64,000 bases of DNA from Diadema setosum. Taxonomy: Eukaryota; Echinodermata; Echinoidea; Diadematoida; Diadematidae. The position numbers were made by a program, and so were the translations under genes. Below are positions 23,562-34,499 of this stretch, piece after piece; position 1 is the first letter of the stretch; every line of letters starts with the position of its first letter. Under the pieces are notes generated by a model. It did not search any database. It was given only the letters and a program-made list of their open reading frames with translations, and was not told where the DNA came from. Location of the stretch: positions 18,652,901 through 18,716,900 of the forward strand of contig NC_092699.1 in NCBI RefSeq assembly GCF_964275005.1, read 5' to 3'.

Positions 23562-24542
23562 TCATGGCACACCTTGAACTCTCTCACAGCACTCCGAGGG
23601 TGGTTTGTTCCAGTTGTACACATAGGACTGCCGCAGCTGTTCCTCCCTCGCACACATTTTGCCATGCTTTTGGAGGTGGCTCCACTTCTCCTTGAGTTCC
23701 TGGTTTGTCTGTTTGTGTGTGATGAGGTAAACATTTCTGCAACCCCGTGACTTGTACTCAGTGTCAAAGCGAGGATCGTGCTCACGATCGACGTCAATGG
23801 CACCCATCCATGAGCCTAGTGAGATGTCTTCAGCATTGTACTTTTTGAGCATTTTAGCGTTCACAGCTACATAGTGCACCAAGTCGCTGGAAAGCACATA
23901 CCCTCCACCGAGAGCATAGGGAAGGTAGTGATCGCAGAGGAGCCAGTCGTTTTCTGCATACTTGCCACGCGTGTGTGCATGCTGGCGCCCATCGAAGAAA
24001 CCCCAGTACAGCTTCTCCTGGTTCTTGCTGCGCAGCTCCCGCGACAGAGCATCAAGTCTCACCAGCGAGTCATCATCTGCTTTCAGCACAAACTTGGCGT
24101 CCACATGCCTGTCCACCCAGACGAAGGAGTCGATGAGCTTCTGGGTGTTAGACTTGATGTTTTCTTGGACGGAAGAAAGCAGCAAGAGGTCATGATGCTG
24201 ACCGCTCTCTTTCTCCAGTGCCCGTTTCTCCTCGCCGGACAGGCCGTATGTCCCGATGACAAACTTGATGATCATGTCCTTGGTTCTCTTCGTCATCCAG
24301 GTCTCCCGGATGGTGTAGCGCCGTGCATCCAGCTGTGGGCCAGACATAATGAGTACCACCAGGAAGGCCGAGTGGTCTCGCTTGACCGACTTTAGCCCCT
24401 CGTTGCGGGCAGTGTCTTGAGGTGGGCATTCGGGGGCAGGACCAGGGTTGCACTTTGACATGTACATAAACACCCCAATAAAGGAGAGGAGTGGAATAAT
24501 GAGGAGCAGCGTTACTGTTGGGGACTTCACCTTCCGTGCCAT
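23562..24542 (-). CDS. B3GALT6: beta-1,3-galactosyltransferase 6 (linker GalT-II), paralogue A
   Basis: A 326-residue type II Golgi membrane enzyme (human about 329) that adds the third sugar, Gal beta-1,3, to the Gal-Xyl stub of the proteoglycan linker, priming heparan and chondroitin sulfate chains. I chose the ATG at 24540-24542 (MARKVK). An upstream in-frame ATG at 24654 would read through a probable intron, because an acceptor (CTCTTCATCAACAG) ends at 24580. Residues 9-28 form the membrane anchor. The GT31 domain has the metal-binding DDD at 156-158 (LKADDDSLVRLD), GGGYVLSSDLVHY at 212-224, EDISLGSW at 238-245 and the family tail REHDPRFDTEYKSRGC, then YNWNKPPSECCE. No defect is visible. 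AATAAA-like words about 350 bases downstream on the minus strand may serve for polyadenylation. Confidence 0.95.
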   Translation of the reverse strand: MARKVKSPTVTLLLIIPLLSFIGVFMYMSKCNPGPAPECPPQDTARNEGLKSVKRDHSAFLVVLIMSGPQLDARRYTIRETWMTKRTKDMIIKFVIGTYGLSGEEKRALEKESGQHHDLLLLSSVQENIKSNTQKLIDSFVWVDRHVDAKFVLKADDDSLVRLDALSRELRSKNQEKLYWGFFDGRQHAHTRGKYAENDWLLCDHYLPYALGGGYVLSSDLVHYVAVNAKMLKKYNAEDISLGSWMGAIDVDREHDPRFDTEYKSRGCRNVYLITHKQTNQELKEKWSHLQKHGKMCAREEQLRQSYVYNWNKPPSECCERVQGVP

Positions 24543-24580
24543 GACGGGATCTCGGACAAGCCTCACAGTATTTGTATTCC
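24543..24580 (-). promoter_or_regulatory. 5'UTR end and splice acceptor of B3GALT6 paralogue A
   Basis: On the minus strand a pyrimidine-rich tract ends in CATCAACAG, with the AG at 24580-24581. The 5'UTR part of the coding exon is then 24543-24579, 37 bases. Paralogue B has the same arrangement. The matching donor may be at 26760/26761. Confidence 0.5.
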
Positions 24581-24581
24581 T

Positions 24582-25813
24582 GTTGATGAAGAGACAGGTA
24601 GATAGGGGAGACAGATAAGAAAACAAATATTGAATTGAACTGAATTTACTTCTCATATTTCACAACAACAGCAAACATATCACTAAACAAAACAATATCA
24701 ACATCATCAAATTACAATGTACCATTAGAAACACACAAACTAAAAAAAAATGATTCAATGAGGCCTGAGGCTGAGCAGGTAAATAACACAAAGTTACCAT
24801 CTAAATAAATGATGGAACCAAACCTTTCGGTCCATAATAAATCAGAGTGGGAAATTTGATGGAACCAATAAACTCTATGAGGAAATTAACCCTTGTAAAC
24901 ACCAGTTGGTTCCTTTGGTTGATTGCATCATTTTAGAGAATAAAATTCTTGAGGCAAAATTTATCAATTAAGCTTTTCTTTTTTAAAGATATTCAGTATT
25001 TGTTTGTATCAATGATAAACAACAAAGAGAATTGTTTATTACCAGGTATTTATTCACTCATAATCATTTTTTTCAACTCTGACAATTCAAAGCAATGAGA
25101 GGGAGCAAAAAAAGGGGAGAGAAAAAAACGAAAGATATGTTAGTCTATTACCTGCTCACAATTATCATCTTCAGACTGCTACTTTGTGAAATAGAAAGAG
25201 AGAGATAGAGAAAAGGGAGTATATGTTATATTCTATTATATGCTCAAATTGTTTTCAATCTCTGGAAACAAAAATAAAGACAATTGCATCTTGAATTATA
25301 CAGGCTAACATTTTCTTTGAAATGTCATTACGCACAAATAGTCAACTTGAGACAATCTTGTCTAAATATTTGTTCCCTGCTTACTGCAACCACAGAAAAA
25401 AGGGTGGGTAAACTATTGACAATGAAGAACAAAGGTAGAGAAAAAGAAGATGGAAACAACTGGGGTGGGAGTACATAAATCATGCAATATTATCAGACTT
25501 ACAAAACCTTGGACAAATCCAATGAAATTTGAGCGCATTTATTCCAGTGCTCAGATATCCTCCCAGAAAAAGTTTTGAAGGAGATTGTGTGACATGGATG
25601 TCACATGTTTGAGGTAATTTGCTTGTATTTATGCAAAACTGGTTGTCACCTTCTCTTGTAGCATTATGTATTAAGTGAACTTTATATGTCAATATATTAT
25701 TCTCTTCTTTTTTTCCATGGTATCTTGTTTCTGTTTTATATGTGGCAATTATGTAGTCATGAAATTTTCTGAGTTCTTTTTCCTTCATTTTTTTTTCAAA
25801 GAACCCCCCCCCC

Positions 25814-25844
<31 letters not shown>

Positions 25845-26199
25845 GAGGGTCACGCTGGTTCAGCCCAGGTTTCACAGCCCCTGCACATTATATAGGTGCA
25901 CCTCCCTGGACCCTGGATTTATTAAACCAGAGAAGTGGAATCACAGGGGAAAGTAGATCGAAGAGACAATAATGAACCAAAATAGAGAACCAGACTTGCA
26001 TATAAACAGAGGTTGGGAATTCACCATTCACCATTCATGACTATCAAATTATTATAATGCCACAAAACATAACTTTGATATTTTACTACCATGCAGCAGA
26101 ACCCATACATTATTGGCTTTCAATGAGGGAATATACACTCTTACACACTCTGAAAGCACAACAGTCTTAAAGTAAATAAGAACACCACACTTCAGTAAT
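24582..26199. other. probable 5'UTR intron of B3GALT6 A, no coding sequence seen
   Basis: AT-rich, with a C-run followed by an A-run near 25804-25842 that opens false frames on both strands. If the donor proposed at 26761 is right, this stretch is intronic. Confidence 0.35.
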
Positions 26200-26940
26200 C
26201 ATGACTAAGGATTCGGCTGCAGGGGTCTTTAATCTCCTTTGATTGGTTAGAAGTTTTGGATTTACACAACGCCACGTCGTTCATCGAGATTTGTTAGCAA
26301 ATGACAATACGTACGGAACAATTTAGTCAAGAAAGTTGACGATAACTATAGCAGAACACGGGGTACGCGGATGTATAGTCGTTGCCTTGAGACCGCAACG
26401 GTTTTGTCTATGGCTGTCTACGTGGCAACGCTGGTTCGATTAGCTACCAGCAGCCAGACAGTTCACTCATCTCGTGTTCATACCGACATAAATTTCAACG
26501 TCGTCGGAGGCTCATGTGGAGGTACATCACGATCCCGACATCTGATATCAATAAATTAATGTATATTTTGACAGCTAGATCAAATGATGAAGGTAACTAA
26601 AAATCTAAACGTTACAAACGACAATATTCAATATTCTAAACTGTAACTTTCCAACCACAACACACAAGCACAAGTACGGATACATGCTTGTAAACCCAGC
26701 GAACATCAGGTGCCAGAATTAGTTCTCAAACAATGGCAACTTTAGAGCGGACAGTCTTACCTCCCTTGAAGAGATCTCTTGTGAACAGTCTCTTGGATAT
26801 TTCATCGACGTCCTCAGTTACCTGCATTAGAGCCGTTTCCAACCTCCCTCCAGCTTCAAGCTCGCAACCCCCGACGGCGTATAATATGCGCGGCGATACC
26901 AGTGTCAGTTTGGAAAGTTATTGACTTAGCAGTTTCCCTC
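26200..26940 (-). promoter_or_regulatory. CpG-richer region, candidate promoter and first exon of B3GALT6 A
   Basis: CpG content rises sharply here compared with flanking DNA. On the minus strand two good donors occur: CAAGGGAG then GTAAGACTG (exon end at 26761) and CTAATGCAG then GTAACTGAGG near 26822. Either could splice to the acceptor at 24580. Plus-strand open frames of about 60 codons at 26371 and 26733 show no family match. Transcript evidence would be needed to settle the exon. Confidence 0.3.
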
Positions 26941-27439
26941 GCTTCTGAGCCATAATGAGAGCACGGCGAGGTCACCCGTGCTACCAGTTTCCTCAACGTG
27001 GACAGCTGTAGTCTGCGCATTCAAACTTGACTGAAGGGATTTAGCATCTGGTTTTGACCTTTGCATTCAATGGGCAATCACTGGTCTCAGATGAGATCTG
27101 TAACTTGCTGGAGATGAAGAGGCAAGAACAACACCTGACATGTGCGGAGTAGGATTTGGTGGCTTATCAAGTTATCTAAAGAGATATGACGAGGCCAAGC
27201 TTAGAGGGCATTTTCTAAACTTTCACGTTAAGGTCCTCCGTAACAAATAATATTGTCAAATATATATGTCTATAAAAAATACACTGTATGATTTGGAAAA
27301 AAAAAAGAAATGTACTGAATCATGTGTGTGTGTGCGTGCGTGTGAGTGTGTGTGTGTCAGTATGTCCCTCTCCATCTCTCTCCTCTCTCTTAGTGTGTAT
27401 CTACCTATCTATCTGAATATCTACTGATATGAACATCTA

Positions 27440-27576
27440 CTGCAGTGCACCGGGTGCGCGCCCCTGCTTTATTTTTGGTTAAAACAAAAGAAATTTAAAA
27501 AGTGGGGATGCATGCGCCCCCCCCTTTAATTTTGTAAGGGTGCCGCCCCTTTACGGAATTCCTGGATCTGCCCCTG
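27440..27576 (-). repeat. GGGGCGGATCCAGG-type dispersed repeat, copy 1
   Basis: On the minus strand it starts CAGGGGCAGATCCAGGAATTC and runs to a GGGGCGCGCACCCGGTGC-like end. A second copy in plus orientation lies at 36833-36965, with the same GGGGCGGATCCAGGAATTC start. Copy number and family are unknown to me. Confidence 0.6.
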
Positions 27577-27597
27577 TACTCACTCTGGTATATACAC

Positions 27598-27598
<1 letters not shown>

Positions 27599-27642
<44 letters not shown>
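27599..27642. repeat. (TA)n microsatellite
   Basis: About 21 uninterrupted TA dinucleotides. Confidence 0.97.
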
Positions 27643-27646
<4 letters not shown>

Positions 27647-28162
27647 CTCTCAGCTTTAGTGCTTCAAGAGTTCTATACACATTGTGAGTTAGGGATAGAA
27701 ACAACCAGTACAACAACAAAAAAAAAGTTAATCAGTATGATCAATGTTAAGTATTCAAATGTGAACAATAGTTTAATATGATTGTTTCCAGACTATACCT
27801 TCTACAGTTATGGTTGTGTGAGAAAAACAGTGATATCTCCTTATATTTAAGGCTTTATTGCAAAAAAAAAAACAACACACAAATATATATATATGGTACG
27901 ATGTTTTGTGATACAACTGACCTACACATATGCATCAAATGTGATAACTCGGAACATTTTTTAAATCACTGCTCCCAAAGTAAGCAGTACCTTTAAGGAT
28001 TAGTAAATAAAAACATATAAATCTCTGTTCTCACAATAATGGCTCGTTATATATCTAGCTCTTTTGGATCAGTACACCGAAAACATACATGGTGTATATT
28101 TGTTCTCATCAGTCGGTGGAGATGAAGCAATGCTTCAAATTCATGAAATCCTTCTGTCGAGA

Positions 28163-28330
28163 TGTATTCATTGCAACTGATTGACAAGTTGCCCTACATC
28201 AGTGTAAATAAGCGCTGAATTGATCAGTGTTTTAGTTTTGTCATGGCTACTACTACAAACAACACATAATTCAGTGCTTATATTTACGTCGATGTAGGGC
28301 AATCTGGCCATCAGTTGCAACGATAAAGCA
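28163..28330. repeat. long imperfect stem-loop
   Basis: The left arm at 28172-28224 (TTGCAACTGATTGACAAG, then TTGCCCTACATCAGTG) is complementary to the right arm at about 28267-28322 (GATGTAGGGCAATCTG, then CCATCAGTTGCAACG), with a roughly 45-base loop. The arms are about 80% alike by eye. It could be a foldback transposon; no target duplication was found. Confidence 0.6.
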
Positions 28331-28437
28331 ATGCGTTCTGCATACAATGTATTGGACTGGAGAACAGCAGTGAGGAGGAAATAGACACATTTGCAAGCTG
28401 ATGGCCACACAAGATAAGTAGAGACATGACAGAAATG

Positions 28438-28515
28438 GGGAGCTGTGGCATAGTGGACAAAACTCTGACTTCCAAATCCAGGACGAGAGTTCAATTCTCA
28501 CCCAGTACTCAAGTC
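28438..28515 (+). repeat. tRNA-like SINE head or tRNA pseudogene
   Basis: TGGCATAGTGG at 28446-28456 fits the RNA polymerase III A box, and AGTTCAATTCT at 28488-28498 fits a degenerate B box, 42 bases later as in tRNAs. No good cloverleaf is obvious, so a tRNA-derived SINE is more likely than a working tRNA gene. Confidence 0.45.
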
Positions 28516-28562
28516 CTTAGACATGATGTTCTTTTTTATCAATACCACACCCCTCTCGACCA

Positions 28563-28713
28563 GGGGCCCGTTTCATAAACTTGTCATTGGTGACAAGTTG
28601 TCATAGATGTGACAAGCTACTGAAATCCTTGCATCTGATTGGCTGAGAGCAAATTTGTCATAGAAATGTGGCAGTTGTCACTAATAACAAGTTTTATGAA
28701 ACGGGCCCCTGAG
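28563..28713. mobile_element. palindromic MITE with GGGGCCCGTTTCATAAA ends
   Basis: CAGGGGCCCGTTTCATAAAC at the left pairs with GTTTTATGAAACGGGCCCCTG at the right. Inner CTTGTCATTGGTGACAAG-type words also pair. Non-coding. Confidence 0.8.
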
Positions 28714-28715
28714 GT

Positions 28716-29650
28716 GTATAAATGAGTACAGTATCTAGCAATGCTAGGGTCATGATAATGGCAGGGCCCTCTGGAAGAGCAGTGGCAACACTGAAGAGGC
28801 TACCCTAGATGAAGAGGAAGAAATACATGTTGTACAACAAACAACAATTGCAAGTTTGAATGCGTTGAAACAAAACTTTTTTGGCTGACCTGCAAATATA
28901 TTCCCGAGGATGATAGTATTGTGGTCATATCTGTATTCACAAGGGGAGTTTTTATGTTAAAGGTATTAGCCCACATTTGTAAACCTGCAGCAATTGGTCT
29001 CATAGTAAGCATGGAGTTTGGGTATGATTGCAGTAACACCTGTGCAAAATTTCGTTCCGATTAGTCCATTACTTTCATAAAAATAAAAGAAAATGCACCG
29101 TATGCATGCGTATAAAAACGCTCGCTAGCTCCGGTCCACGCGCGTACTACATGCATGCGATACATGTGTAAGTTAATGTAGCTGTAATGTAGCTAGCCCG
29201 CGCTCGCAATTCGATTTTGGGTCGAGTTGACCCGGTTTGAAAATTGATTTTAAAACGATGATTTTCTCTCTTTTATCGAATGGTATAGACAAAGAGCAAC
29301 AGGTGAGGTATGTTACTGTTATAACTTGTACTTGAAGTCATATTGGACCTGTTTTATGCAGTTTTGATTTTCGTGGGTTTGCAAATGTGGGCTAGTACCT
29401 TCAACACTGATTTTCCAGAAGGCCCTGCCATCATAATTACCCAAGCAGTGTCATGTACTCATTCATACACTTATAGGTCACCTGGGTCATCTGTAACTAG
29501 TCATCTGCGGTCATGATGTCTGTAAGGTTTGCATGCCAGATATGAATTGAGTCTTTGATTTCCTATTCTAGGGCCGATCAGGTCCTTTACATGTACGTGT
29601 ACACATATTTCATTAAAGCGCTCCCATGTCTTCATCATTTCTATATACAG
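28716..29650. other. non-coding stretch
   Basis: No supported gene. It includes a diverged inverted pair (GGCAGGGCCCTCTGGAA near 28761 and CCAGAAGGCCCTGCCATCAT near 29413) around about 650 bp containing AAAGGTATTAGCCCACATTTG near 28960 and CAAATGTGGGCTAGTACCTT near 29382. This is probably another eroded TIR element with one more inside it. Confidence 0.4.
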
Positions 29651-29652
29651 TA

Positions 29653-29838
29653 CAGTGGACTCCCGTTATAACGAAGTCCTTGGGACCGGCAGTTTTCTTT
29701 CGTTATATCGGAATTTCGTTATAACCGAACAAATAAACAATAGAAATACATAGAGTGGATGACATTGCAGCCCAAATCTTTACTTCGTTATAACCGGAAT
29801 TTCGTTATAACCGTGTTCGTTATAACGGGAGTGCACTG
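29653..29838. mobile_element. CCCGTTATAAC-type MITE, well-preserved copy
   Basis: CAGTGGACTCCCGTTATAAC at the left pairs with GTTATAACGGGAGTGCACTG at the right. TA flanks both ends (29651-29652 and 29839-29840), fitting a Tc1/mariner-type origin. It shares its whole length with 7729-7897, and a much eroded relative lies near 58300-58430. Confidence 0.8.
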
Positions 29839-29840
29839 TA

Positions 29841-32451
29841 CTGTACTTCAAATACATTGTGTAGTCCCAGTACTTAGATAAGATAGGTAGCTTTTGAGAT
29901 TGTGTGCAATGTGTCCCTTTCTGTACCCCCTCTATCTCTGTCATTGTTTGTATTCATCTCTTAGTGACAATTTGAATAACTTTTCATTCTGCTACAATTT
30001 GTAGGTCTTCTTTACCTCCTCCTCTTTTCCTCACACATGCATCTCAAATACTTTCTTGCATAATCATATTAATAACACAACTACATATCATTTCACTCGA
30101 AGTGCATTGTATAAATAACTGTTTTAATTATCCTATACAGTACAACAAAGACTCACTTTTTCAGCAAATATAAACACAAATGGCAAGAAGTACAGTACAC
30201 TATGTTAAAATATTTTGATAATACATGACAATGATAACGATATTACTCATGATACAAATATGTGACATAACAAATAGCATGACTACAAACTAGTTTGCTT
30301 TTAAACCATATTTTAGATTTTCCTGTCCTTCAAACCAATTCCTTTTTTCCTGGTCACTGGATACTAGCATGGACCTACACTGTATGTAGTAGGTCCATGA
30401 TACTAGACAGAAAGAAGACAAAGGAAAGTACTGAGAGTAAAATGTCATAATACTTGTGAATCTACAGTCTACACTACAAAGATAATGATCACGACGAAAT
30501 GAATTGAACGATGTGATTTTGATCAAATCTTTGTTGCAATTAGAAAAACATGCACAGGTAGAAAGCTGTGCAGGATTTTCAGTTTCATTATTAAAGTTCT
30601 GTTTTTAATGAGAGCAAATGCGAATACACATGTACCTACATTGTACATGTACCTCTCTTTCATTAGTTACATCACATTCTATTTTGTATCATCAGCTCAA
30701 CACTCAACTTTAAGAGAACACTTATTACTGTAATTTCTACATCTTCACATTATGCTTCATTTTAATTCAAATGCTAAATATACAATCCCTGCACTCTTTA
30801 GAAGAAAAAAAAATCATTGCTTAGATTGCCTGGGTCATTGTCCAAGTACATCTCAGAAAGATAATCCATTCCTCATTGATACACTAAATCAAATGTTATG
30901 GTGTCATACAGTACATGCAAAGTTCATGATAATTAATAGTATGTAGTGTACAAAGGAACTGATGTTGCAACTGTCATTTTAGCATGAGTGCACCACTACT
31001 TTCATTCAAATTGAAAAGCTTTTCCGTGTTTGAAATGTAAGTTGATGGAAAATAATCTGGTGACCATTGTTCCACATCCTCATATATTTTATTCATTCTT
31101 TCCATGCATAATGAATCAAAAGAAGCATATCATACATTTACAAAAACGAAAATAAAAACACAAGCAATTGCAATACATGTACATACAATCATTGTTGATA
31201 AATTGAGGCATAGTGGGAACTGCAAAATCAATTGACATTTTACAGTTCATCGAATGCAACAAAATTAAATTCTGAATTTATCCACCAACCACTACACAAA
31301 CGAATTCTACAGATTTATTGAGCTGATACGCACTGAGAATCAAACAGTACGACAATGGATTTGCATGATTAGCACCTGGCAAATACTTTCTATTTGTAAA
31401 CAAGTTACCATTTTGGTCCCCTGAATGGAAATTTACATATCATTTGCAGACCATAGCTGTAAATCCTAAAATGTAATACTGAATGATTGATTTGAATGAC
31501 AACTGATGGTGCTTGAAACAAATTGATTATGTTTTGTGTTACAGTGTGTAGACTATAAATAGTTCAATATCAAGGAGTTGTACATGGCTGCAATGACAAA
31601 TCACATATTCCTTTATCAATTGTTATAAGGTCATTGATCAAATTTTGGAAAGTGTAAAATCTGTACATGTACAGGTGAACCCTGTTACAACAAACATGGA
31701 TACCAGGTTTTATTCTATTTTTTTTTTCCAAAAAGATTTTCTCAGTATGGAGTTTTAGCACATAACTTTGGCACAACTCATGCAACATATTGAGCAAGTT
31801 TTCAGAGAAAAAAAAATGTAGCAAGAGGATTTTCACCTTTCTTTTTTTTTTTAAATGTCATTATTTTCCTTTTTTTTTTAAATGTCATTATTTTCCTTTT
31901 TTTTTTTCAAACATTACAGGGTTGAGAGAGACATTGTAACACTCGCCAAGCACTGTACGTGTAAGTGTTACATGCGGTACACCATACATCTATCAATTTA
32001 TGCATGAGGTCAAAGGAGAGGTTGTATGTGATATTCAGGCTAAGAATAGCAGAAGCTTTCTCTCACATACTGACGGAAGGAATCCACACAAAGTTTGCTA
32101 CTGGAAGTGACCATTTCTTCCCCATCTCTCTCTCTCGACATGATGTTTCAACTGGTTTTGCACTCACAACACAGAATATTCATACCATTTATAGTCTGGT
32201 GGTCTCAGTGTGAGCAGAGAAGTGGTGAAATTCCCTCACCTCCCTGTCAAAGATTTACAAAATATGTTTGTTTACAAATGTACTTGATCCAAAATACTCT
32301 GAATTTGACAAAAATACACATGTATGCCAAAAAGACTCTTACCTGCAAGAATGGCTTTTATGAGTCATGACCAAGTGAAGTTCCACATAACCTCTACAGT
32401 TGTACATGATGCATATTCTACGTGGCAACTTACACTGTATAGGCATCCGTT
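29841..32451. other. non-coding stretch between the B3GALT6 paralogues
   Basis: AT-rich and without a supported gene. A small tandem repeat of a 26-bp unit (TTTTTTTTAAATGTCATTA, then TTTTCC) occurs about 2.5 times at 31840-31910. Part of this stretch is probably 3' flank of paralogue B. Confidence 0.4.
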
Positions 32452-32544
32452 CTAACCTGTTGAGGACGAACTGATTTTGCTACAACACGCATTTCCAATA
32501 GACACCTGCCTGAGTAAACTCAGGCCTCGTCCTCAACGGGTTAA
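32452..32544. mobile_element. 93-bp TTAA-type MITE, copy 2
   Basis: AACCTGTTGAGGACGAACTG at the left pairs with CTCGTCCTCAACGGGTTAA at the right. The left flank reads CTAA instead of TTAA. The centre differs from the other copies at the GAGTAAACTC block. Confidence 0.8.
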
Positions 32545-32762
32545 CATGATTTCATTATAATGAGAAAATTCTTGTGGTCTCCAGTATCCCCTCTATCAGC
32601 AAACAACATTGCTTGTGAATGCCGAGTCGCATTCATTTGCAGGATCTTATTTGTGGGTTCCTTGTCATGGCAGCATACAATGTAATCCAGCGTGACCTAC
32701 AAAAAAACTTTCATGATTTCTTTTTTAAACAATACAAAAACTTTGCGTCATTTCTGTGTGCA

Positions 32763-33770
32763 TCATGGTATACCTTGTTCTCTCTGACAGCATTCTGTTG
32801 GAGGTTTCTGCCAGTTGTATCTATAAGAAGGTCTTGTTTGAAACTCCTGGGCACAAAGTCTACCTGTCCTCTTGTAGTTCAGCCATTTCTGCCTCATATC
32901 CTCCGGGGACTGCTTGTGAGTGATGAGGTAGGTGTTTGAGCATCCGCGAGACTTGTACTCTGTGTCAAATCTGGTGTCATGCTCGCGGTGGACTTCCACT
33001 GCAGCAAGCCAGGAACCCAGTGACACATCTTCACCCTTATATTTCTTCAAGTACCTCGAGTTGTCACTGACAAACTGCACCAAATCTGAAGAGAGGACAT
33101 ATCCACCACCCTTGGCATATGGCAGGTATCGATCACATAAGACCCAGTCAGTTTCGGCATATTTCCCTGCCCTGTGGACATGGGCTCGTCCATCAAAGAA
33201 TCCCCAGAAGAATTTCTCTCTGCTTTTGCCTTGAAGCTCTGCAAGTACTGTGTCTAAGCGCACAAAGGAATCATCATCAACTTTTAATACAAAACTGTAA
33301 TCAACATTGTGATCCAACCACACAAACATATCAATAAGTTTTTGTGTAAGTGCACTGAAATTGTCGGTTAGGTCAGGCAGAAAGAGCAAATCTTTGAACT
33401 TTTCTTGTTCGTGAGCGAGAAGTTGCATTTGCTCGGCTGATAAGCCATCAGTTCCTATGACAAACCTCACGAGAACTTCATCGGTTTTCAGCATCAGCCA
33501 TGTCTCTCGCAGGGCCTGTCGTCCTGCCAGTAATTTGGGGCCTGACATCACTAATACAACAACAAATGCAGAGAGAGGTTTCACTACTTTCTGGTCATCA
33601 GATCCTTCACTATCATGGTTCCTCTCCACCAACAAGGGTGACTGTTTGCAATCTTTCAACCCTGCTTGGCCGTCATCACACGTCATCATTAGAATGAACA
33701 TGGCGGAGAGTGAAAAGAGTGGTATGCACAGCAGAAGCTGCCAAAGAAACCTCCGCATATTCCGCGACAT
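32763..33770 (-). CDS. B3GALT6: beta-1,3-galactosyltransferase 6 (linker GalT-II), paralogue B
   Basis: A 335-residue intact second copy, same strand as paralogue A and about 8.2 kb from it. It is a type II membrane protein with anchor at about residues 10-29. The GT31 domain has the metal-binding DDD at 165-167 (LKVDDDSFVRLD), GGGYVLSSDLVQF at 221-233, EDVSLGSW at 247-254, REHDTRFDTEYKSRGC and YNWQKPPTECCQ. The start is the ATG at 33768-33770; Met5 is an alternative. The C-terminal half is very close to A and the stem region is diverged, so the duplication is not recent. I expect the same linker galactosyltransferase reaction; different tissue use is possible but not shown by sequence. No inactivating change is visible. 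Confidence 0.95.
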   Translation of the reverse strand: MSRNMRRFLWQLLLCIPLFSLSAMFILMMTCDDGQAGLKDCKQSPLLVERNHDSEGSDDQKVVKPLSAFVVVLVMSGPKLLAGRQALRETWLMLKTDEVLVRFVIGTDGLSAEQMQLLAHEQEKFKDLLFLPDLTDNFSALTQKLIDMFVWLDHNVDYSFVLKVDDDSFVRLDTVLAELQGKSREKFFWGFFDGRAHVHRAGKYAETDWVLCDRYLPYAKGGGYVLSSDLVQFVSDNSRYLKKYKGEDVSLGSWLAAVEVHREHDTRFDTEYKSRGCSNTYLITHKQSPEDMRQKWLNYKRTGRLCAQEFQTRPSYRYNWQKPPTECCQREQGIP

Positions 33771-33800
33771 CGTAATGGTGTTGCATCACGGCGTCACACC
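33771..33800 (-). promoter_or_regulatory. 5'UTR end and splice acceptor of B3GALT6 paralogue B
   Basis: On the minus strand CCTCCTTTCTTGTCC leads to TTTATGCACACAG, a strong acceptor with AG at 33800-33801. This leaves 29 bases of 5'UTR before the ATG. A good donor (ACGTTG then GTAAGTCATC) ends a possible first exon at 35109. Confidence 0.5.
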
Positions 33801-34188
33801 TGTGTGCATAAAGGACAAGAAAGGAGGTTTGAAATTTTCTATTTGCAGTACATTGAATGTGGCACATAAAAACAGGAAAGGAGGAATGAAAAATAAGATT
33901 TCTACTTACATCAGACATGTATTAATGCCTATCTCTTCACTCCTTGCAAAATATGAGATTTATTGTAATCTTAATCTCACACCTAATCTTCTTTTGCATG
34001 CATGTAGGTTTTTTTCATATTATATACAGTGTATAACTCTACTAGACTTGCAGTCTAATCTAGACCCTCTTTTTAGTTGGCCATCTCATCCGGTCTGATA
34101 TGTCTGAAATGTGCAGTCCCCAGTCCATTGGGGTGGGCCTTTAGTCTCAAAAAGGGTAAAGTTTGTGTTCTCTGCACTACTCATTCTT

Positions 34189-34497
34189 CCAGGGGGTGTT
34201 TCATGAAGTTAAACCTAATTTAAGATTGACTAAAAATTATGGTATGCCACTGGTTTCCCTGTTCAACTTCATTAGCCCAATCACCACCCATTATTGAAAT
34301 GAATTGTTAATGTTTACAGAATAATTCCATTGTTATTTATTTTATCTTGTGAATTTTAATTATCAATGGCTGCAAGAAGAAAGTCTTCAAAATCTTCATT
34401 TTCATTAGAAAGTTGAGCAACACTGAAGACACAAACAACATACACTAATTTTTTGTCAATCTTAAATTTTAAGTTTGACTTAAGAAACATCCCCTGT
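34189..34497. mobile_element. TIR element with AGGGGGTGTTTCATGAAG ends
   Basis: AGGGGGTGTTTCATGAAGTT at the left pairs with AACTTAAGAAACATCCCCTG-like text at the right, written there as TTTGACTTAAGAAACATCCCC. Inner CTAATTTAAGATTGAC pairs with GTCAATCTTAAATTTTAAG. About 310 bp, non-coding. Confidence 0.65.
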
Positions 34498-34499
34498 GC

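Noticed and set aside
23867-24453. Plus- and minus-strand frames overlapping B3GALT6 A
   Set aside because: Shadows of the GC-richer coding exon in other frames.
24543-24656. Upstream ATG at 24654 as the start of B3GALT6 A (364 residues)
   Set aside because: The extra residues cross a pyrimidine-rich acceptor and would place the membrane anchor far from the N-terminus. The start at 24542 matches family length and paralogue B.
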